From NCBI RefSeq assembly GCF_023721835.1, contig NZ_JAMKFE010000001.1, positions 248,001-312,000 of the forward strand: a stretch of DNA of 64,000 nucleotides. Reading direction: 5' to 3'. The position numbers and the translations under genes are program-made. The notes under the pieces were generated by a model. That model was not told where the DNA came from. It did not search any database and saw nothing but the letters and a program-made list of their open reading frames with translations. Below, one piece after another: positions 49,616 to 58,852 of the stretch (within the stretch, counting starts at the first letter, position 1; the number at the start of each line of letters is the position of its first letter). This DNA is from Caldimonas mangrovi (GTDB lineage Bacteria; Pseudomonadota; Gammaproteobacteria; Burkholderiales; Burkholderiaceae_C).

Positions 49616-50500
49616 TTACTTCTTGGCCGCAAAGAGGGCGTCCAGGTGTTGCTCGTAGGTGTGGTAGCCGATGCGGTCGTAGAGTTCATCGCGCGTCTGC
49701 ATCAGGTCGACCACGTTCTTCTGGTGCCCGTCGCGGCGAATCGCCTGGTACACGGCTTCGGCGGCCTTGTTCATTGCGCGGAAGGCCGACAGCGGGTAGA
49801 GCACCATCGCGACATCCGCCGAGCGCAGCTCGTCCACGGTGAACAGCGGTGTCTTGCCGAACTCGGTGATGTTGGCAAGCACCGGAACCTTCACTGCGTC
49901 GACGAACCTGCGATACGTCGGCAGGTCATAGGCGGCTTCGGCGAAGATGCCGTCAGCGCCGGCTTCGACGCACTTCAGCGCGCGCTCGATCGCGGCATCG
50001 ACGCCCTCGACAGCGATCGCGTCGGTGCGGGCGATCAGGAAGAAGCGCGGGTCGGTCTTCGCGTCGGCGGCGGCCTTCACGCGGTCGGCCATTTCCTGGG
50101 CAGAGACGATCTCCTTGCCCGGTCGGTGGCCGCAGCGCTTGGCGCCGACCTGGTCCTCTATGTGGCAGGCGGCAGCGCCGAACTTGATCAGGCTCTTGAC
50201 CGTGCGTGCGATGTTGAACGCGCTGGGGCCGAAGCCGGTGTCGATGTCCACCATCAGCGGCAGCTCGCACACGTCGGTGATGCGCCGTACGTCGGTCAGC
50301 ACGTCGTCGAGAGTGTTGATGCCGAGGTCGGGCATGCCGAGCGAGCCGGCGGCGACCCCGCCGCCCGACAGGTAGATCGCGCGATAGCCCGCCCGCTGTG
50401 CGAGCAGCGCGTGGTTGGCGTTGATCGCGCCGATGACCTGCAGCGGTGATTCCTGTTGCAGCGCCTCGCGAAAGCGTGCGCCGGGGGTGAGGGTGCTCAT
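49616..50500 (-). CDS. prpB: Methylisocitrate lyase
   Basis: 294 residues, full length. It cleaves 2-methylisocitrate to pyruvate and succinate. ICL/PEP-mutase family signatures are [30 protein letters not shown], and the loop [17 protein letters not shown] with the catalytic Cys. The start is ATG 50500, 2 bases after the stop of the CitE-like gene, so they are cotranscribed. It is the second gene of the prp operon. Confidence 0.98.
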   Translation of the reverse strand: MSTLTPGARFREALQQESPLQVIGAINANHALLAQRAGYRAIYLSGGGVAAGSLGMPDLGINTLDDVLTDVRRITDVCELPLMVDIDTGFGPSAFNIARTVKSLIKFGAAACHIEDQVGAKRCGHRPGKEIVSAQEMADRVKAAADAKTDPRFFLIARTDAIAVEGVDAAIERALKCVEAGADGIFAEAAYDLPTYRRFVDAVKVPVLANITEFGKTPLFTVDELRSADVAMVLYPLSAFRAMNKAAEAVYQAIRRDGHQKNVVDLMQTRDELYDRIGYHTYEQHLDALFAAKK

Positions 50501-50502
50501 GA

Positions 50503-51546
50503 TCAGGATGTCTCCGTGAAGAAGGCGGCAAGGGCTGCAGGCGGCAGCGCGCGTCCGGTGCGATGCGCGCGTTCCAGCACATGCCAGTAGTAGCGGTAGC
50601 TCGCGCGGTCGTGCAGCGTGTCGCTGCCTCGTGTCTTGTGGCGCACGGGCCCCCAGCCGACGGCTTGCGCGGCCAGCAGGATGGCAGCGCCGTCCTCGAC
50701 GTCCTGTTCGTCGGGCGCAAAAGCTTCGACGATGGGCAGGATCTGATTCGGGTGGATGCTCCACATGCGGGTATAGCCGAGTTCGCGCGCGGCCTTGCGC
50801 GCTGCCGCGCGCAGCGCGTCGAGGTCGTTGAACTCGGTGACGACGCCGTGCGAAGGGGTCTTGCCGGCCGCATGGGCGGCGGCGGAAATCTCGGTCTTGG
50901 CGCGCAGCACCAGCGGGTGGCGGAACTGTCCCTCGGCGCTCATGCCGTGCGCAGGAATGGCGCCGCGGTGTGCCGAGACGAAGTCCATCAGGCCGAAAGA
51001 CAGCGACTCGACGCGCGGGTGAGCGGCGATATGCCAGACGTCGCGCAGCGCGCCGTGCGTTTCGATCAGTACATGGACGGGCACCCGGCGTGGCAGGCCG
51101 ATGCCGGCCGTGATCGCATCGATGCGCCGGCAGGCCTCGGCGACGTCTTGCGCATGCCTGGGCTTCGGCACCATCAGGTAGGCCAGCCGGTCGCCGCAGT
51201 GCGAAAGCAGGGTGTGGACCTCTTCGTCGAACACGGCATGGTCGATCGGATGCACGCGCGCGCCGACACGGTTCCAGCGATTGCCAGCACCGTTCACCAG
51301 TTCGGCGATCAACAGCGCATGCTCGCGCTCGCCGCCCACCGGAGCGCCGTCTTCTGCGTCCAGCGTCGCGTCGAACACTGCGCTGCCGAAGCGCTCACCC
51401 AGTTCCGCCTGCAACGCCAGGCTCTTGCGCATGCGCGTCTCCACGCCCGAGTAGTGATCGCACGCGGGCAGCGTCGGCAGCGCCTCGCCCGCCTCGAACA
51501 GGGCCTGCTTCGGATGCGGGGCGGCGGGTTGGTGAGGAAAGGTCAA
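50503..51546 (-). CDS. CitE/HpcH-HpaI family CoA-ester lyase heading the prp operon
   Basis: 347 residues of the HpcH/HpaI aldolase (CitE-like) superfamily: [28 protein letters not shown] (metal-binding acidic), [40 protein letters not shown], and MWSIHPNQI near the end. Relatives cleave malyl-, methylmalyl- or citramalyl-CoA, giving acetyl-CoA or glyoxylate products. The start is uncertain: the first codon is a TTG at 51546 without a clear ribosome site, and it overlaps a palindrome. It is the first gene of the prp operon and is separated from mdh by a terminator. A side role in propionate or C4-CoA metabolism is an inference. Confidence 0.87.
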   Translation of the reverse strand: MTFPHQPAAPHPKQALFEAGEALPTLPACDHYSGVETRMRKSLALQAELGERFGSAVFDATLDAEDGAPVGGEREHALLIAELVNGAGNRWNRVGARVHPIDHAVFDEEVHTLLSHCGDRLAYLMVPKPRHAQDVAEACRRIDAITAGIGLPRRVPVHVLIETHGALRDVWHIAAHPRVESLSFGLMDFVSAHRGAIPAHGMSAEGQFRHPLVLRAKTEISAAAHAAGKTPSHGVVTEFNDLDALRAAARKAARELGYTRMWSIHPNQILPIVEAFAPDEQDVEDGAAILLAAQAVGWGPVRHKTRGSDTLHDRASYRYYWHVLERAHRTGRALPPAALAAFFTETS

Positions 51547-51563
51547 TTGACGTATACGTAAAT
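51544..51563 (-). promoter_or_regulatory. Palindrome at the 5' end of the prp operon
   Basis: ACGTATACGT (51550-51559) flanked by AATT-type arms gives a 20-base near-palindrome directly at the start of the CitE-like gene and just downstream of the mdh terminator. It is a plausible operator for the propionate operon; the regulator is not encoded next to it. Confidence 0.45.
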
Positions 51564-51572
51564 TCAGGTCCG

Positions 51573-51607
51573 AAAAAAAGGCCGACGAGCTGTGCGCTGC
51601 CGGCCTT
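51573..51607 (-). terminator. Rho-independent terminator of mdh
   Basis: On the minus strand AAGGCCG pairs with CGGCCTT around a 15-base loop, followed by seven T. It lies about 30 bases after the mdh stop and separates mdh from the prp operon. Confidence 0.8.
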
Positions 51608-51637
51608 CCTCTTGGGGTTGACCCCGGGGCCGCGGTC

Positions 51638-52624
51638 TTACAGCAGGTGCTTCACGCCGTCCTGCTCTTCCTGCAGCTCCTTCAGCGTCAGGTTGATGCG
51701 CTCTTGCGAGAAGGCGTCGATGTCCAGGCCCTCGACGATCTTGTACTCGCCACCCTCGGTGGTGACGGGGTAGCCGAACATCACGTCCTTCGGGATACCG
51801 TACTCGCCGTTCGACGGGATGCCCATCGTGACCCATTTGCCGTGTGTGCCCAGGGCCCAGTCGCGCATGTGGTCGATCGCCGCATTGGCGGCCGACGCGG
51901 CCGACGACAGGCCGCGTGCCTCGATGATGGCTGCACCGCGCTTGCCGACCGTGGGCAGGAACGTGTTCTTGTTCCACTCCTCGTCGTTGATCATCTGCTT
52001 GACGGGCTGCCCGTCGATGGTCGCGAAACGGTAGTCGGCGTACATCGTCGGCGAGTGGTTGCCCCACACGGCCAGCTTCTCGATGCGGGAGACCGGCTTG
52101 CCGGTCTTGGCCGCGATCTGGCTCAGCGCACGGTTGTGGTCCAGGCGCAGCATCGCGGTGAAGTTCTTGCGCGGAAGATCGGGGGCCGACTTCATCGCGA
52201 TATAGGCGTTGGTGTTGGCCGGGTTGCCGACCACCAGCACGCGCACGTTGCGCGATGCGACTGCATTCAAGGCCTTGCCCTGCGCGGTGAAGATCTGCGC
52301 GTTGGCGGACAGCAGGTCCTTGCGCTCCATGCCGGGGCCGCGCGGGCGGGCGCCGACGAGCAGTGCGTAGTCGGTGTCCTTGAAGGCAGTCATCGGGTCG
52401 CTGTGCGCTTCCATGCCGGCCAGCAGCGGGAAGGCGCAGTCCTCGAGTTCCATCATCACGCCCTTGAGCGCCTTCTGGGCCTTTTCGTCGGGGATTTCCA
52501 GCAGTTGCAGGATGACGGGCTGGTCCTTGCCCAGCATTTCGCCGGAGGCGATGCGGAACAACAAGGCATAGCCGATCTGGCCAGCCGCGCCGGTGACGGC
52601 CACGCGTACGGGTTGCTTGCTCAT
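51638..52624 (-). CDS. mdh: Malate dehydrogenase
   Basis: 328 residues of the cytosolic-type NAD-dependent MDH group: [23 protein letters not shown] (nucleotide site), [16 protein letters not shown] (mobile loop Arg), LDHNRALSQ, and [11 protein letters not shown] with the catalytic His. It oxidises malate to oxaloacetate in the TCA cycle. ATG 52624 has GGAG upstream. The promoter is well defined (-35 TTGACA at 52748-52753 and -10 TAGACT at 52725-52730, minus strand). The gene is divergent from gntR and its promoter abuts the GntR-type palindrome. Confidence 0.98.
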   Translation of the reverse strand: MSKQPVRVAVTGAAGQIGYALLFRIASGEMLGKDQPVILQLLEIPDEKAQKALKGVMMELEDCAFPLLAGMEAHSDPMTAFKDTDYALLVGARPRGPGMERKDLLSANAQIFTAQGKALNAVASRNVRVLVVGNPANTNAYIAMKSAPDLPRKNFTAMLRLDHNRALSQIAAKTGKPVSRIEKLAVWGNHSPTMYADYRFATIDGQPVKQMINDEEWNKNTFLPTVGKRGAAIIEARGLSSAASAANAAIDHMRDWALGTHGKWVTMGIPSNGEYGIPKDVMFGYPVTTEGGEYKIVEGLDIDAFSQERINLTLKELQEEQDGVKHLL

Positions 52625-52724
52625 TTGAGGAGACTCCAGAGTATCGTTTTGTGGATGGAACGTCGAGGCAACCCGTTCGTGCGCCAAGACACGGGTCGGC
52701 CTGCTCCAGCGCGAAGTGTAGGGG

Positions 52725-52753
52725 AGTCTATGCCTCGGTTTCCATGATGTCAA
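52725..52753 (-). promoter_or_regulatory. mdh promoter
   Basis: Minus strand: perfect -35 TTGACA (52748-52753), 17-base spacer, -10 TAGACT (52725-52730), about 100 bases before the mdh ATG. Confidence 0.8.
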
Positions 52754-52755
52754 CA

Positions 52756-52778
52756 GTCTTATGTCTTATATAAGACAT
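52756..52778. promoter_or_regulatory. GntR-type operator in the mdh/gntR divergent region
   Basis: An 18-bp perfect palindrome ATGTCTTATATAAGACAT (52761-52778) is preceded by one more half-site GTCTTAT (52756-52762). It sits directly upstream of the mdh -35 and 50 bases before gntR. The central 14 bases are identical to the site in the acnB promoter, which supports binding by the adjacent GntR protein with autoregulation. Confidence 0.72.
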
Positions 52779-52828
52779 CATTCATCTGTTCCTGGACTTC
52801 AGGGTGGCATTGTGTTGCAATCGCGCCC

Positions 52829-53605
52829 ATGGCGACTCAGCCTCCCTCATCTCTGTCGGACCTTTCTGCGGCCGCCATCGAAGCGTCCGGGCCCGCATTC
52901 AGCCCGCTGTACCAGCAGATCAAGGCATTGATCACCCGCAGCCTGCAGTCGGGCGAATGGAAGCCCGGCGAGGCGATACCGAGCGAGGTCGATCTGGCTG
53001 CCCGTTTCAAGGTGAGCCAGGGCACCGTGCGCAAGGCGATCGACGAATTGGCTGCCGAGAACCTGCTGGTGCGTCGCCAGGGCAAGGGCACCTTCGTGGC
53101 GACCCACACCGAAGAGAAGGTGCAGTATCGATTCCTGCGGTTGATGCCCGACGACGGAGAGGTTGGCCCCGTCGAGCGCCGCTTCATCGACTGTCGCCGC
53201 CTGCGCGCTCCGGCCGACGTGGCCCGCGCGCTCGAACTCAGGTCCGGTGATGCCGCATTGCAGATCCGGCGCGTGTTGTCGTTCAAGGAGCAGCCCGTCG
53301 TGTTCGACGACATCTGGCTGCATGGTGGGCTGTTCAAGGGGCTCACCGCCGAGCGGTTGAGCGACTACCGGGGGCCCATGTACGCGCTGTTCGAAACCGA
53401 ATTTGGCGTCCGGATGATTCGCGCCGAGGAGAAGCTGCGCGCCGTGGCAGCCGACGCCACTTCCGCGTCGCTGCTCAATGTCTCCGAGGGCTCCCCGCTG
53501 CTCAGTGTGGAGCGTCTGTCGCATACCTACGGCGACAAGCCGGTGGAGTTTCGCCGCGGTCTGTACAACACGGCCGCGCACTTCTATCGCAATGAAGTGA
53601 GCTGA
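52829..53605 (+). CDS. GntR-family (HutC/UTRA) regulator of TCA genes
   Basis: 258 residues. The winged-helix domain (about 25-95) has the GntR signature SPLYQQIKALITRSLQSGEWKPGEAIPSE and VSQGTVRKAIDEL. The UTRA ligand-binding domain (about 105-245) marks the HutC subfamily, for example RRVLSFKEQPVVFDDIWL and RLSHTYGDKPVEFRRGLY. It is divergent from mdh and upstream of sdhCDAB. The shared palindromes at its own promoter and at acnB suggest that it represses TCA genes until a small ligand is bound; ligand and sign are inferred. Confidence 0.93.
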   Translation: MATQPPSSLSDLSAAAIEASGPAFSPLYQQIKALITRSLQSGEWKPGEAIPSEVDLAARFKVSQGTVRKAIDELAAENLLVRRQGKGTFVATHTEEKVQYRFLRLMPDDGEVGPVERRFIDCRRLRAPADVARALELRSGDAALQIRRVLSFKEQPVVFDDIWLHGGLFKGLTAERLSDYRGPMYALFETEFGVRMIRAEEKLRAVAADATSASLLNVSEGSPLLSVERLSHTYGDKPVEFRRGLYNTAAHFYRNEVS

Positions 53606-53630
53606 CGGTGCGGTGTTTGATGACGTGAAG

Positions 53631-53651
53631 CGACGCACCGTTGGTGCGTTG
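53631..53651. promoter_or_regulatory. Inverted repeat between gntR and sdhC
   Basis: ACGCACC (53633-53639) and GGTGCGT (53643-53649) form a perfect hairpin or operator around GTT. A TAAAAT hexamer (53655-53660) follows and may be the sdhC -10. It could be a weak gntR terminator or an sdh control site. Confidence 0.4.
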
Positions 53652-53712
53652 CAATAAAATCGACTGGTTTCACCGTCGTTACAGCCGTCTCTTCATAGCG
53701 AAAAGGTTGGGT

Positions 53713-54132
53713 ATGCCCGAAATTGCAAAACAAAGACCCGGGACGATGCGCTTGGTCGATGCGCTCCAGTACCGGTTGCCCCTGGCCGGGGTCGTGTCGA
53801 TCCTGCACCGTGCCAGCGGCCTGCTGATGTTCGTGCTGCTGCCGTTCATCATCTGGCTGTTCGATAAGAGCCTCACGTCCGAAATTTCCTACGGCGAATT
53901 CACCAGCGCCTTCACCGCCGGCCTGCTGGGCCTGCCCGGCTGGTTCATCAAGCTCGTGGTGCTGGCGCTCATCTGGGCCTATCTGCACCACTTCATTGCC
54001 GGCCTGCGCCACATCTGGATGGACATGTTCCATGCCGTCAGCAAGGAGCAGGGCAAGAACTCCGCGGTGTTCACCCTGGCCGCGAGCGTGCTGTTGACGG
54101 TGGCGCTCGGCGTCAAGCTGTTCTGGTCCTGA
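53713..54132 (+). CDS. sdhC: Succinate dehydrogenase cytochrome b556 subunit
   Basis: 139 residues with three membrane helices (about 25-48, 72-95 and 115-137). The start of the mature domain is RPGTMRLVDALQYRLPLAGVVSILHRASG, the SdhC signature. The haem ligand His lies in the family motif HHFIAGLRHIWMD. With SdhD it anchors the complex and binds haem b and ubiquinone. The ATG at 53713 is preceded by AAAAGG; an earlier frame from 53641 is not supported. It is the first gene of sdhCDAB. Confidence 0.96.
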   Translation: MPEIAKQRPGTMRLVDALQYRLPLAGVVSILHRASGLLMFVLLPFIIWLFDKSLTSEISYGEFTSAFTAGLLGLPGWFIKLVVLALIWAYLHHFIAGLRHIWMDMFHAVSKEQGKNSAVFTLAASVLLTVALGVKLFWS

Positions 54133-54152
54133 GCCCGAGAGAGATCCCCCCG

Positions 54153-54551
54153 ATGAACAAAAACTACGGTTCCAAGCGCCTGGTGGTCGGCGCCCACTAT
54201 GGCATGCGCGACTGGCTGGCCCAGCGCGTTACCGGCGTCCTGATGGCGCTGTTCACCTTGGCGGTGCTGGTTCAGGCGCTGTGGCCCTGGTACCGCCGCG
54301 ACGAAGCCGGCAACAGGCTGGGTGAGATCGTCGGCTACGACAAATGGGCGGGCATCTTCGCCCAGCAATGGATGAAGGTGCTCACCTTCGTCGTGATCCT
54401 TTCGCTGCTGTACCACGCTTGGGTCGGCATGCGCGACATCTGGATGGACTACGTCAAGCCCGTAGGAGCGAAGCTCGCGCTGCAGGTGTTCACCATCGTC
54501 TGGTTGGTCGGTTGCGCCGGTTGGGCGATCCAGGTCCTGTGGAGGCTTTGA
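54153..54551 (+). CDS. sdhD: Succinate dehydrogenase membrane anchor subunit
   Basis: 132 residues with three membrane helices (about 30-50, 70-95 and 105-128). It begins MNKNYGSKRLVVGAHYGMRDW and contains YHAWVGMRDIWMDYVKP, the SdhD quinone/haem-proximal segment. It pairs with SdhC. It follows sdhC by 20 bases and precedes sdhA by 5, so the operon is tightly packed. AGAGAG lies before the ATG. Confidence 0.95.
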   Translation: MNKNYGSKRLVVGAHYGMRDWLAQRVTGVLMALFTLAVLVQALWPWYRRDEAGNRLGEIVGYDKWAGIFAQQWMKVLTFVVILSLLYHAWVGMRDIWMDYVKPVGAKLALQVFTIVWLVGCAGWAIQVLWRL

Positions 54552-54556
54552 AAGAA

Positions 54557-56332
54557 ATGCAAATCGGAACGTCTCTCCCCACCCGCAAGTTCGACGTCGT
54601 GATCGTCGGCGCCGGCGGTTCCGGCATGCGCGCCTCGCTGCAGCTGGCGCTGGCCGGGCTCAACGTCGCGGTGCTGTCCAAGGTCTTCCCGACCCGCTCG
54701 CACACGGTCGCCGCACAAGGCGGCATCGGCGCCTCGCTCGGCAACATGAGCGAGGACAACTGGCACTACCACTTCTTCGACACCGTCAAAGGTTCCGACT
54801 GGCTCGGCGACCAGGACGCCATCGAGTTCATGTGCCGTGAGGCGCCCAAGGTCGTCTACGAACTCGAGCACTTCGGCATGCCGTTCGACCGCAATCCCGA
54901 CGGCACGATCTACCAGCGCCCCTTCGGTGGCCACACTGCGAACTATGGCGAAAAGCCGGTGCAGCGTGCTTGCGCCGCTGCCGACCGTACCGGCCACGCG
55001 TTGCTGCACACGCTGTACCAGCAGAACGTGCGCGCCCGCACGAACTTCTTCGTCGAATGGATGGCGCTCGACCTGATCCGCGATGCCGAGGGCGACGTGG
55101 TCGGCGTGACGGCGCTCGAGATGGAAACCGGCGAGGTCTACATCCTCGAGGCCAAGACGGTGCTGATGGCCACCGGTGGGGCCGGTCGCATTTTCGCGGC
55201 ATCGACCAACGCATTCATCAACACCGGCGACGGCCTGGGCATGGCGGCACGTGCCGGCATCCCGCTCGAAGACATGGAGTTCTGGCAGTTCCACCCGACG
55301 GGCGTGGCCGGCGCGGGCGTGCTGCTCACCGAAGGCTGCCGCGGCGAGGGGGCGATCCTGCGCAACGCCAATGGCGAGCGTTTCATGGAGCGCTATGCGC
55401 CGACGCTGAAGGACCTGGCGCCGCGCGACTTTGTTTCGCGCTCGATGGACCAGGAGATCAAGGAAGGGCGCGGCTGCGGTCCGAACAAGGACTACGTGCT
55501 GCTCGACATGACCCACCTCGGCGCCGAGACCATCATGAAGCGGTTGCCGTCGGTCTATGAGATCGGCCACAACTTCGCGAACGTCGACATCACGAAGGAG
55601 CCGATCCCGGTCGTGCCGACCATCCACTACCAGATGGGCGGCATTCCGACCAACGTCTACGGCCAGGTGGTGGTACCGAACAACGGCGTGCCGAACCAGA
55701 TCGTGAACGGCCTGTACGCAGTGGGCGAGTGCTCCTGCGTGAGCGTGCACGGTGCCAACCGCCTGGGCACCAACTCGCTGCTCGACCTGGTGGTGTTCGG
55801 CCGCGCGGCCGGCAATCACATCGTCGACTACAACCTGAAGAACAAGTCGCACAAGCCGCTGCCGAAGGGGGCCGCCGACCGCACGCTGGAGCGCCTGGCG
55901 CGTCTCGACTCGGCTTCGGGCGGCGAATACGCGCAGGACGTCGCCAACGACATCCGCAACACCATGCAGGCGCATGCCGGCGTGTTCCGCACCCAGGCCA
56001 TGATGGATGAGGGCGTGACGAAGATCCTCGAGGTCGATCAGCGCGTGAAGAGCATTGGCCTGAAGGACAAGTCCAAGGTGTTCAACACCGCCCGAGTCGA
56101 GGCGCTGGAGGTCGAGAACCTGATCGAAGCCGCGAAGGCGACGATGACCTCGGCCGCCGCTCGCAAGGAAAGCCGCGGTGCCCACGCGCACAACGACTAC
56201 CCGAGCCGCGACGACGCCAACTGGATCAAGCACTCGCTGTGGTACAGCGAAGGCAACCGGCTGGACTACAAGCCGGTCAACATGAAACCGCTGACGGTGG
56301 AATCCATTCCGCCCAAGGTCCGCACCTTCTGA
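54557..56332 (+). CDS. sdhA: Succinate dehydrogenase flavoprotein subunit
   Basis: 591 residues. It oxidises succinate to fumarate with covalently bound FAD. The FAD-attachment His is His49 in TRSHTVAAQGG; the nucleotide-binding start is FDVVIVGAGGSGMRASLQL. Catalytic-loop residues are in EFWQFHPTGVAG and in HGANRLGTNSLLDLVVFGRAAG. It is full length with C-terminal RLDYKPVNMKPLTVESIPPK. It overlaps an in-frame ATG for sdhB at its stop, but the later sdhB ATG is preferred. SdhE encoded downstream installs the FAD. Confidence 0.98.
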   Translation: MQIGTSLPTRKFDVVIVGAGGSGMRASLQLALAGLNVAVLSKVFPTRSHTVAAQGGIGASLGNMSEDNWHYHFFDTVKGSDWLGDQDAIEFMCREAPKVVYELEHFGMPFDRNPDGTIYQRPFGGHTANYGEKPVQRACAAADRTGHALLHTLYQQNVRARTNFFVEWMALDLIRDAEGDVVGVTALEMETGEVYILEAKTVLMATGGAGRIFAASTNAFINTGDGLGMAARAGIPLEDMEFWQFHPTGVAGAGVLLTEGCRGEGAILRNANGERFMERYAPTLKDLAPRDFVSRSMDQEIKEGRGCGPNKDYVLLDMTHLGAETIMKRLPSVYEIGHNFANVDITKEPIPVVPTIHYQMGGIPTNVYGQVVVPNNGVPNQIVNGLYAVGECSCVSVHGANRLGTNSLLDLVVFGRAAGNHIVDYNLKNKSHKPLPKGAADRTLERLARLDSASGGEYAQDVANDIRNTMQAHAGVFRTQAMMDEGVTKILEVDQRVKSIGLKDKSKVFNTARVEALEVENLIEAAKATMTSAAARKESRGAHAHNDYPSRDDANWIKHSLWYSEGNRLDYKPVNMKPLTVESIPPKVRTF

Positions 56333-56358
56333 TGGCGTCACACCCGCAGGAACCCACG

Positions 56359-57066
56359 ATGAGCCAGAAACGTACCTTCCAGATCTACCGCTACGACCCG
56401 GACAAGGACGCCAAGCCCTACATGCAGACCCTCGAGATCGAACTCGAGGGCAACGAGCGCATGCTGCTGGACGCGCTGGTCAAGCTCAAGGCGGTCGATC
56501 CGACCCTGTCGTTCCGTCGCTCCTGCCGTGAAGGCGTGTGCGGCTCGGACGCAATGAACATTAACGGCAAGAATGGCCTGGCGTGCCTGACCAACATGCG
56601 CACGCTGCCCGGCACCATCGTGCTGCGCCCACTGCCCGGCCTGCCGGTGATCCGCGACCTCATCGTGGACATGACGCAGTTCTTCAAGCAGTACCATTCC
56701 ATCAAGCCCTACCTCGTCAACGACACCCCGCCGCCCGAGAAGGAGCGCCTGCAGACGCCCGAGGAGCGCGAAGAGCTCGACGGTCTGTACGAATGCATCC
56801 TGTGCGCGAGCTGCTCCACGAGCTGCCCCAGCTTCTGGTGGAACCCTGACAAGTTCGTCGGGCCCGCCGGCCTGTTGCAGGCCTACCGCTTCATCGCCGA
56901 CAGCCGCGACGAAGCGACCGGCGAGCGCCTGGACAACCTGGAAGACCCGTACCGCCTGTTCCGTTGCCACACGATCATGAACTGCGTCGACGTCTGCCCG
57001 AAGGGGCTGAACCCGACAAAGGCGATCGGCAAGATCAAGGAACTGATGGTCAGGCGCGCGGTGTAA
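56359..57066 (+). CDS. sdhB: Succinate dehydrogenase iron-sulfur subunit
   Basis: 235 residues. It carries [2Fe-2S] (SCREGVCGSDAMNINGKNGLAC), [4Fe-4S] (CILCASCSTSCP) and [3Fe-4S] (CHTIMNCVDVCPKGLNP) clusters that pass electrons from SdhA to quinone. The ATG at 56359 has GCAGGA upstream and gives the usual family N-terminus (KRTFQIYRYDPD); an in-frame ATG at 56332 overlapping the sdhA stop is less likely. The gene is 37 bases before sdhE. Confidence 0.98.
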   Translation: MSQKRTFQIYRYDPDKDAKPYMQTLEIELEGNERMLLDALVKLKAVDPTLSFRRSCREGVCGSDAMNINGKNGLACLTNMRTLPGTIVLRPLPGLPVIRDLIVDMTQFFKQYHSIKPYLVNDTPPPEKERLQTPEEREELDGLYECILCASCSTSCPSFWWNPDKFVGPAGLLQAYRFIADSRDEATGERLDNLEDPYRLFRCHTIMNCVDVCPKGLNPTKAIGKIKELMVRRAV

Positions 57067-57103
57067 GCCGCTTCAGGCTGTTCAGCTGCAAGCAAGGCCT
57101 ATC

Positions 57104-57373
57104 ATGGACACTGCGCTTCTCGACGAACGGGCCCTGAGCAAGCTGCGCTGGCGTTGCCGCCGTGGCCTGCTCGAGAACGACCTGTTCGTCGAGCGGTTCT
57201 TCGCTCGCCACGAGAGCACCCTGACGGTGCGGCAGGCGCAAGGGCTGCAGGCCCTGATGGACTTGTCCGACAACGATCTGCTGGATCTGCTGCTGGCCCG
57301 CAAGGAACCGGACGGCGAACTAGATCGGCCCGAGGTCCGCGAGGTCCTCCGGTCGATGCGCCAACCGGCCTAA
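57104..57373 (+). CDS. sdhE: FAD assembly factor SdhE
   Basis: 89 residues, cytosolic, all-helical. SdhE promotes covalent flavinylation of SdhA. The conserved core is [20 protein letters not shown] (usual RRGMxExD, here RRGLLEND) and [20 protein letters not shown]. It sits between sdhB and gltA, the typical betaproteobacterial order, in the same direction with 37 and 29 base gaps. Length and motif agree with the family. Confidence 0.95.
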   Translation: MDTALLDERALSKLRWRCRRGLLENDLFVERFFARHESTLTVRQAQGLQALMDLSDNDLLDLLLARKEPDGELDRPEVREVLRSMRQPA

Positions 57374-57402
57374 CGACTCTCGAAAACCCCCAAGGAAATG
57401 CC

Positions 57403-58716
57403 ATGACACCGTCAGACGTGAAAGCCACCCTTTCGTTCTCCGATGGCAGCCCCAACATGGAGCTGCCCATCTACAAGGGCACCATCGGCCCGGATGTGAT
57501 CGACATCCGCAAGCTGTATGCGCAGACCGGCAAGTTCACGTACGACCCGGGCTTCCTGTCGACCGCGTCGTGCAATTCGAGCATCACGTATATCGACGGC
57601 GACAAGGGCGAGCTGCTGTATCGCGGCTACCCGATCGAGCAGCTGGCGGTGAACTGCGATTTCCTCGAGACCTGCTACCTGCTGCTGTACGGAGACCTGC
57701 CGAACGAAGCCCAGAAGAAGGATTTCGTCTCCCGGGTGACCAACCACACGATGGTCAACGAGCAGATGCAGTTCTTCCTGCGCGGCTTCCGCCGCGATGC
57801 ACATCCGATGGCCGTGCTGACCGGCCTGGTGGGCGGACTGTCGGCCTTCTATCACGACAGCACCGACATCAACAACCCGGAACACCGTGAGATCTCGGCG
57901 ATTCGCCTGATCGCGAAGCTGCCGACGCTGGTGGCGATGGCCTACAAGTACTCGATCGGCCAGCCGTACATCTATCCGAAGAACTCGTTGAACTACGCCG
58001 CGAACTTCACCCGCATGATGTTCGCGACACCGTGCGAGGAGTACGAGCCGAACGACGTGGTGGTGCGCGCGCTCGACCGCATCTTCATCCTGCATGCCGA
58101 CCACGAGCAGAACGCCTCGACCTCGACGGTGCGCCTGTGCGGCTCGTCCGGCACCAACCCGTTCGCGGCCATTGCCGCGGGCGTGGCCTGCCTGTGGGGC
58201 CCGGCGCACGGTGGTGCCAACGAGGCCTGCCTGAACATGCTGGAAGACATCCAGAAGATGGGCGGCGTGGCCAAGATCGGTGAGTTCATCGGCAAGGTCA
58301 AGGACAAGAACTCCGGCGTGCGCCTGATGGGATTCGGCCATCGGGTCTACAAGAACTACGACCCGCGTGCCAAGCTGATGCGTGAAACCTGTCACGAAGT
58401 GCTGACCGAGCTGGGCCTGGGCGGCGACCCGCTGTTCAAGCTGGCGATGGAACTCGAGAAGATCGCACTGGAAGACGAATACTTCGTCTCGCGCAAGCTC
58501 TACCCGAACGTCGACTTCTACTCCGGCATCGTCCAGCGTGCGATCGGGATCCCGGTATCGCTGTTCACCGCGATCTTCGCGTTGGCACGGACTGTCGGCT
58601 GGATTGCCCAGCTCAACGAGATGATCGGCGACCCCGAGTACAAGATCGGCCGTCCGCGCCAGCTCTATGTCGGCTCCGGCAAGCGCGACGTGAAACCGAT
58701 CGGCCAACGAGGCTGA
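57403..58716 (+). CDS. gltA: Citrate synthase (type II)
   Basis: 437 residues. It condenses acetyl-CoA and oxaloacetate; the N-terminal domain (about 1-60, [26 protein letters not shown]) marks the hexameric, NADH-sensitive proteobacterial type. Active site: [34 protein letters not shown] and the Asp region VDFYSGI. The ATG at 57403 is preceded by CAAGGA. It ends the sdh-gltA run; a strong terminator follows at 58750. Confidence 0.98.
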   Translation: MTPSDVKATLSFSDGSPNMELPIYKGTIGPDVIDIRKLYAQTGKFTYDPGFLSTASCNSSITYIDGDKGELLYRGYPIEQLAVNCDFLETCYLLLYGDLPNEAQKKDFVSRVTNHTMVNEQMQFFLRGFRRDAHPMAVLTGLVGGLSAFYHDSTDINNPEHREISAIRLIAKLPTLVAMAYKYSIGQPYIYPKNSLNYAANFTRMMFATPCEEYEPNDVVVRALDRIFILHADHEQNASTSTVRLCGSSGTNPFAAIAAGVACLWGPAHGGANEACLNMLEDIQKMGGVAKIGEFIGKVKDKNSGVRLMGFGHRVYKNYDPRAKLMRETCHEVLTELGLGGDPLFKLAMELEKIALEDEYFVSRKLYPNVDFYSGIVQRAIGIPVSLFTAIFALARTVGWIAQLNEMIGDPEYKIGRPRQLYVGSGKRDVKPIGQRG

Positions 58717-58749
58717 GGAGTCCTGGCCGGTCTCCTCGACCTGTCGCCA

Positions 58750-58785
58750 CAGCAAACCCCGGCCCTGGAGCCGGGGTTTTTGCTG
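58750..58785 (+). terminator. Rho-independent terminator of gltA
   Basis: AACCCCGGC pairs with GCCGGGGTT around CCTGGA, followed by TTTTGCTG, with extra pairing of flanking CAGCA/TGCTG. It lies about 35 bases after the gltA stop and before leuC. Confidence 0.92.
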
Positions 58786-58852
58786 CTGTGCAACTAAAAT
58801 CGACGGTTCGCGCTCCGCGCAACTCCACGCAACTGCCACTCGCGAGTCACCC

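Noticed and set aside
51547-51640. Search for a sigma-54 promoter (as used with PrpR) before the prp operon
   Set aside because: No TGGC-N8-TTGC-like pair is visible, and no prpR gene is in the window.
54449-56341. Long minus-strand open frame opposite sdhA
   Set aside because: Antisense shadow; sdhA is certain.
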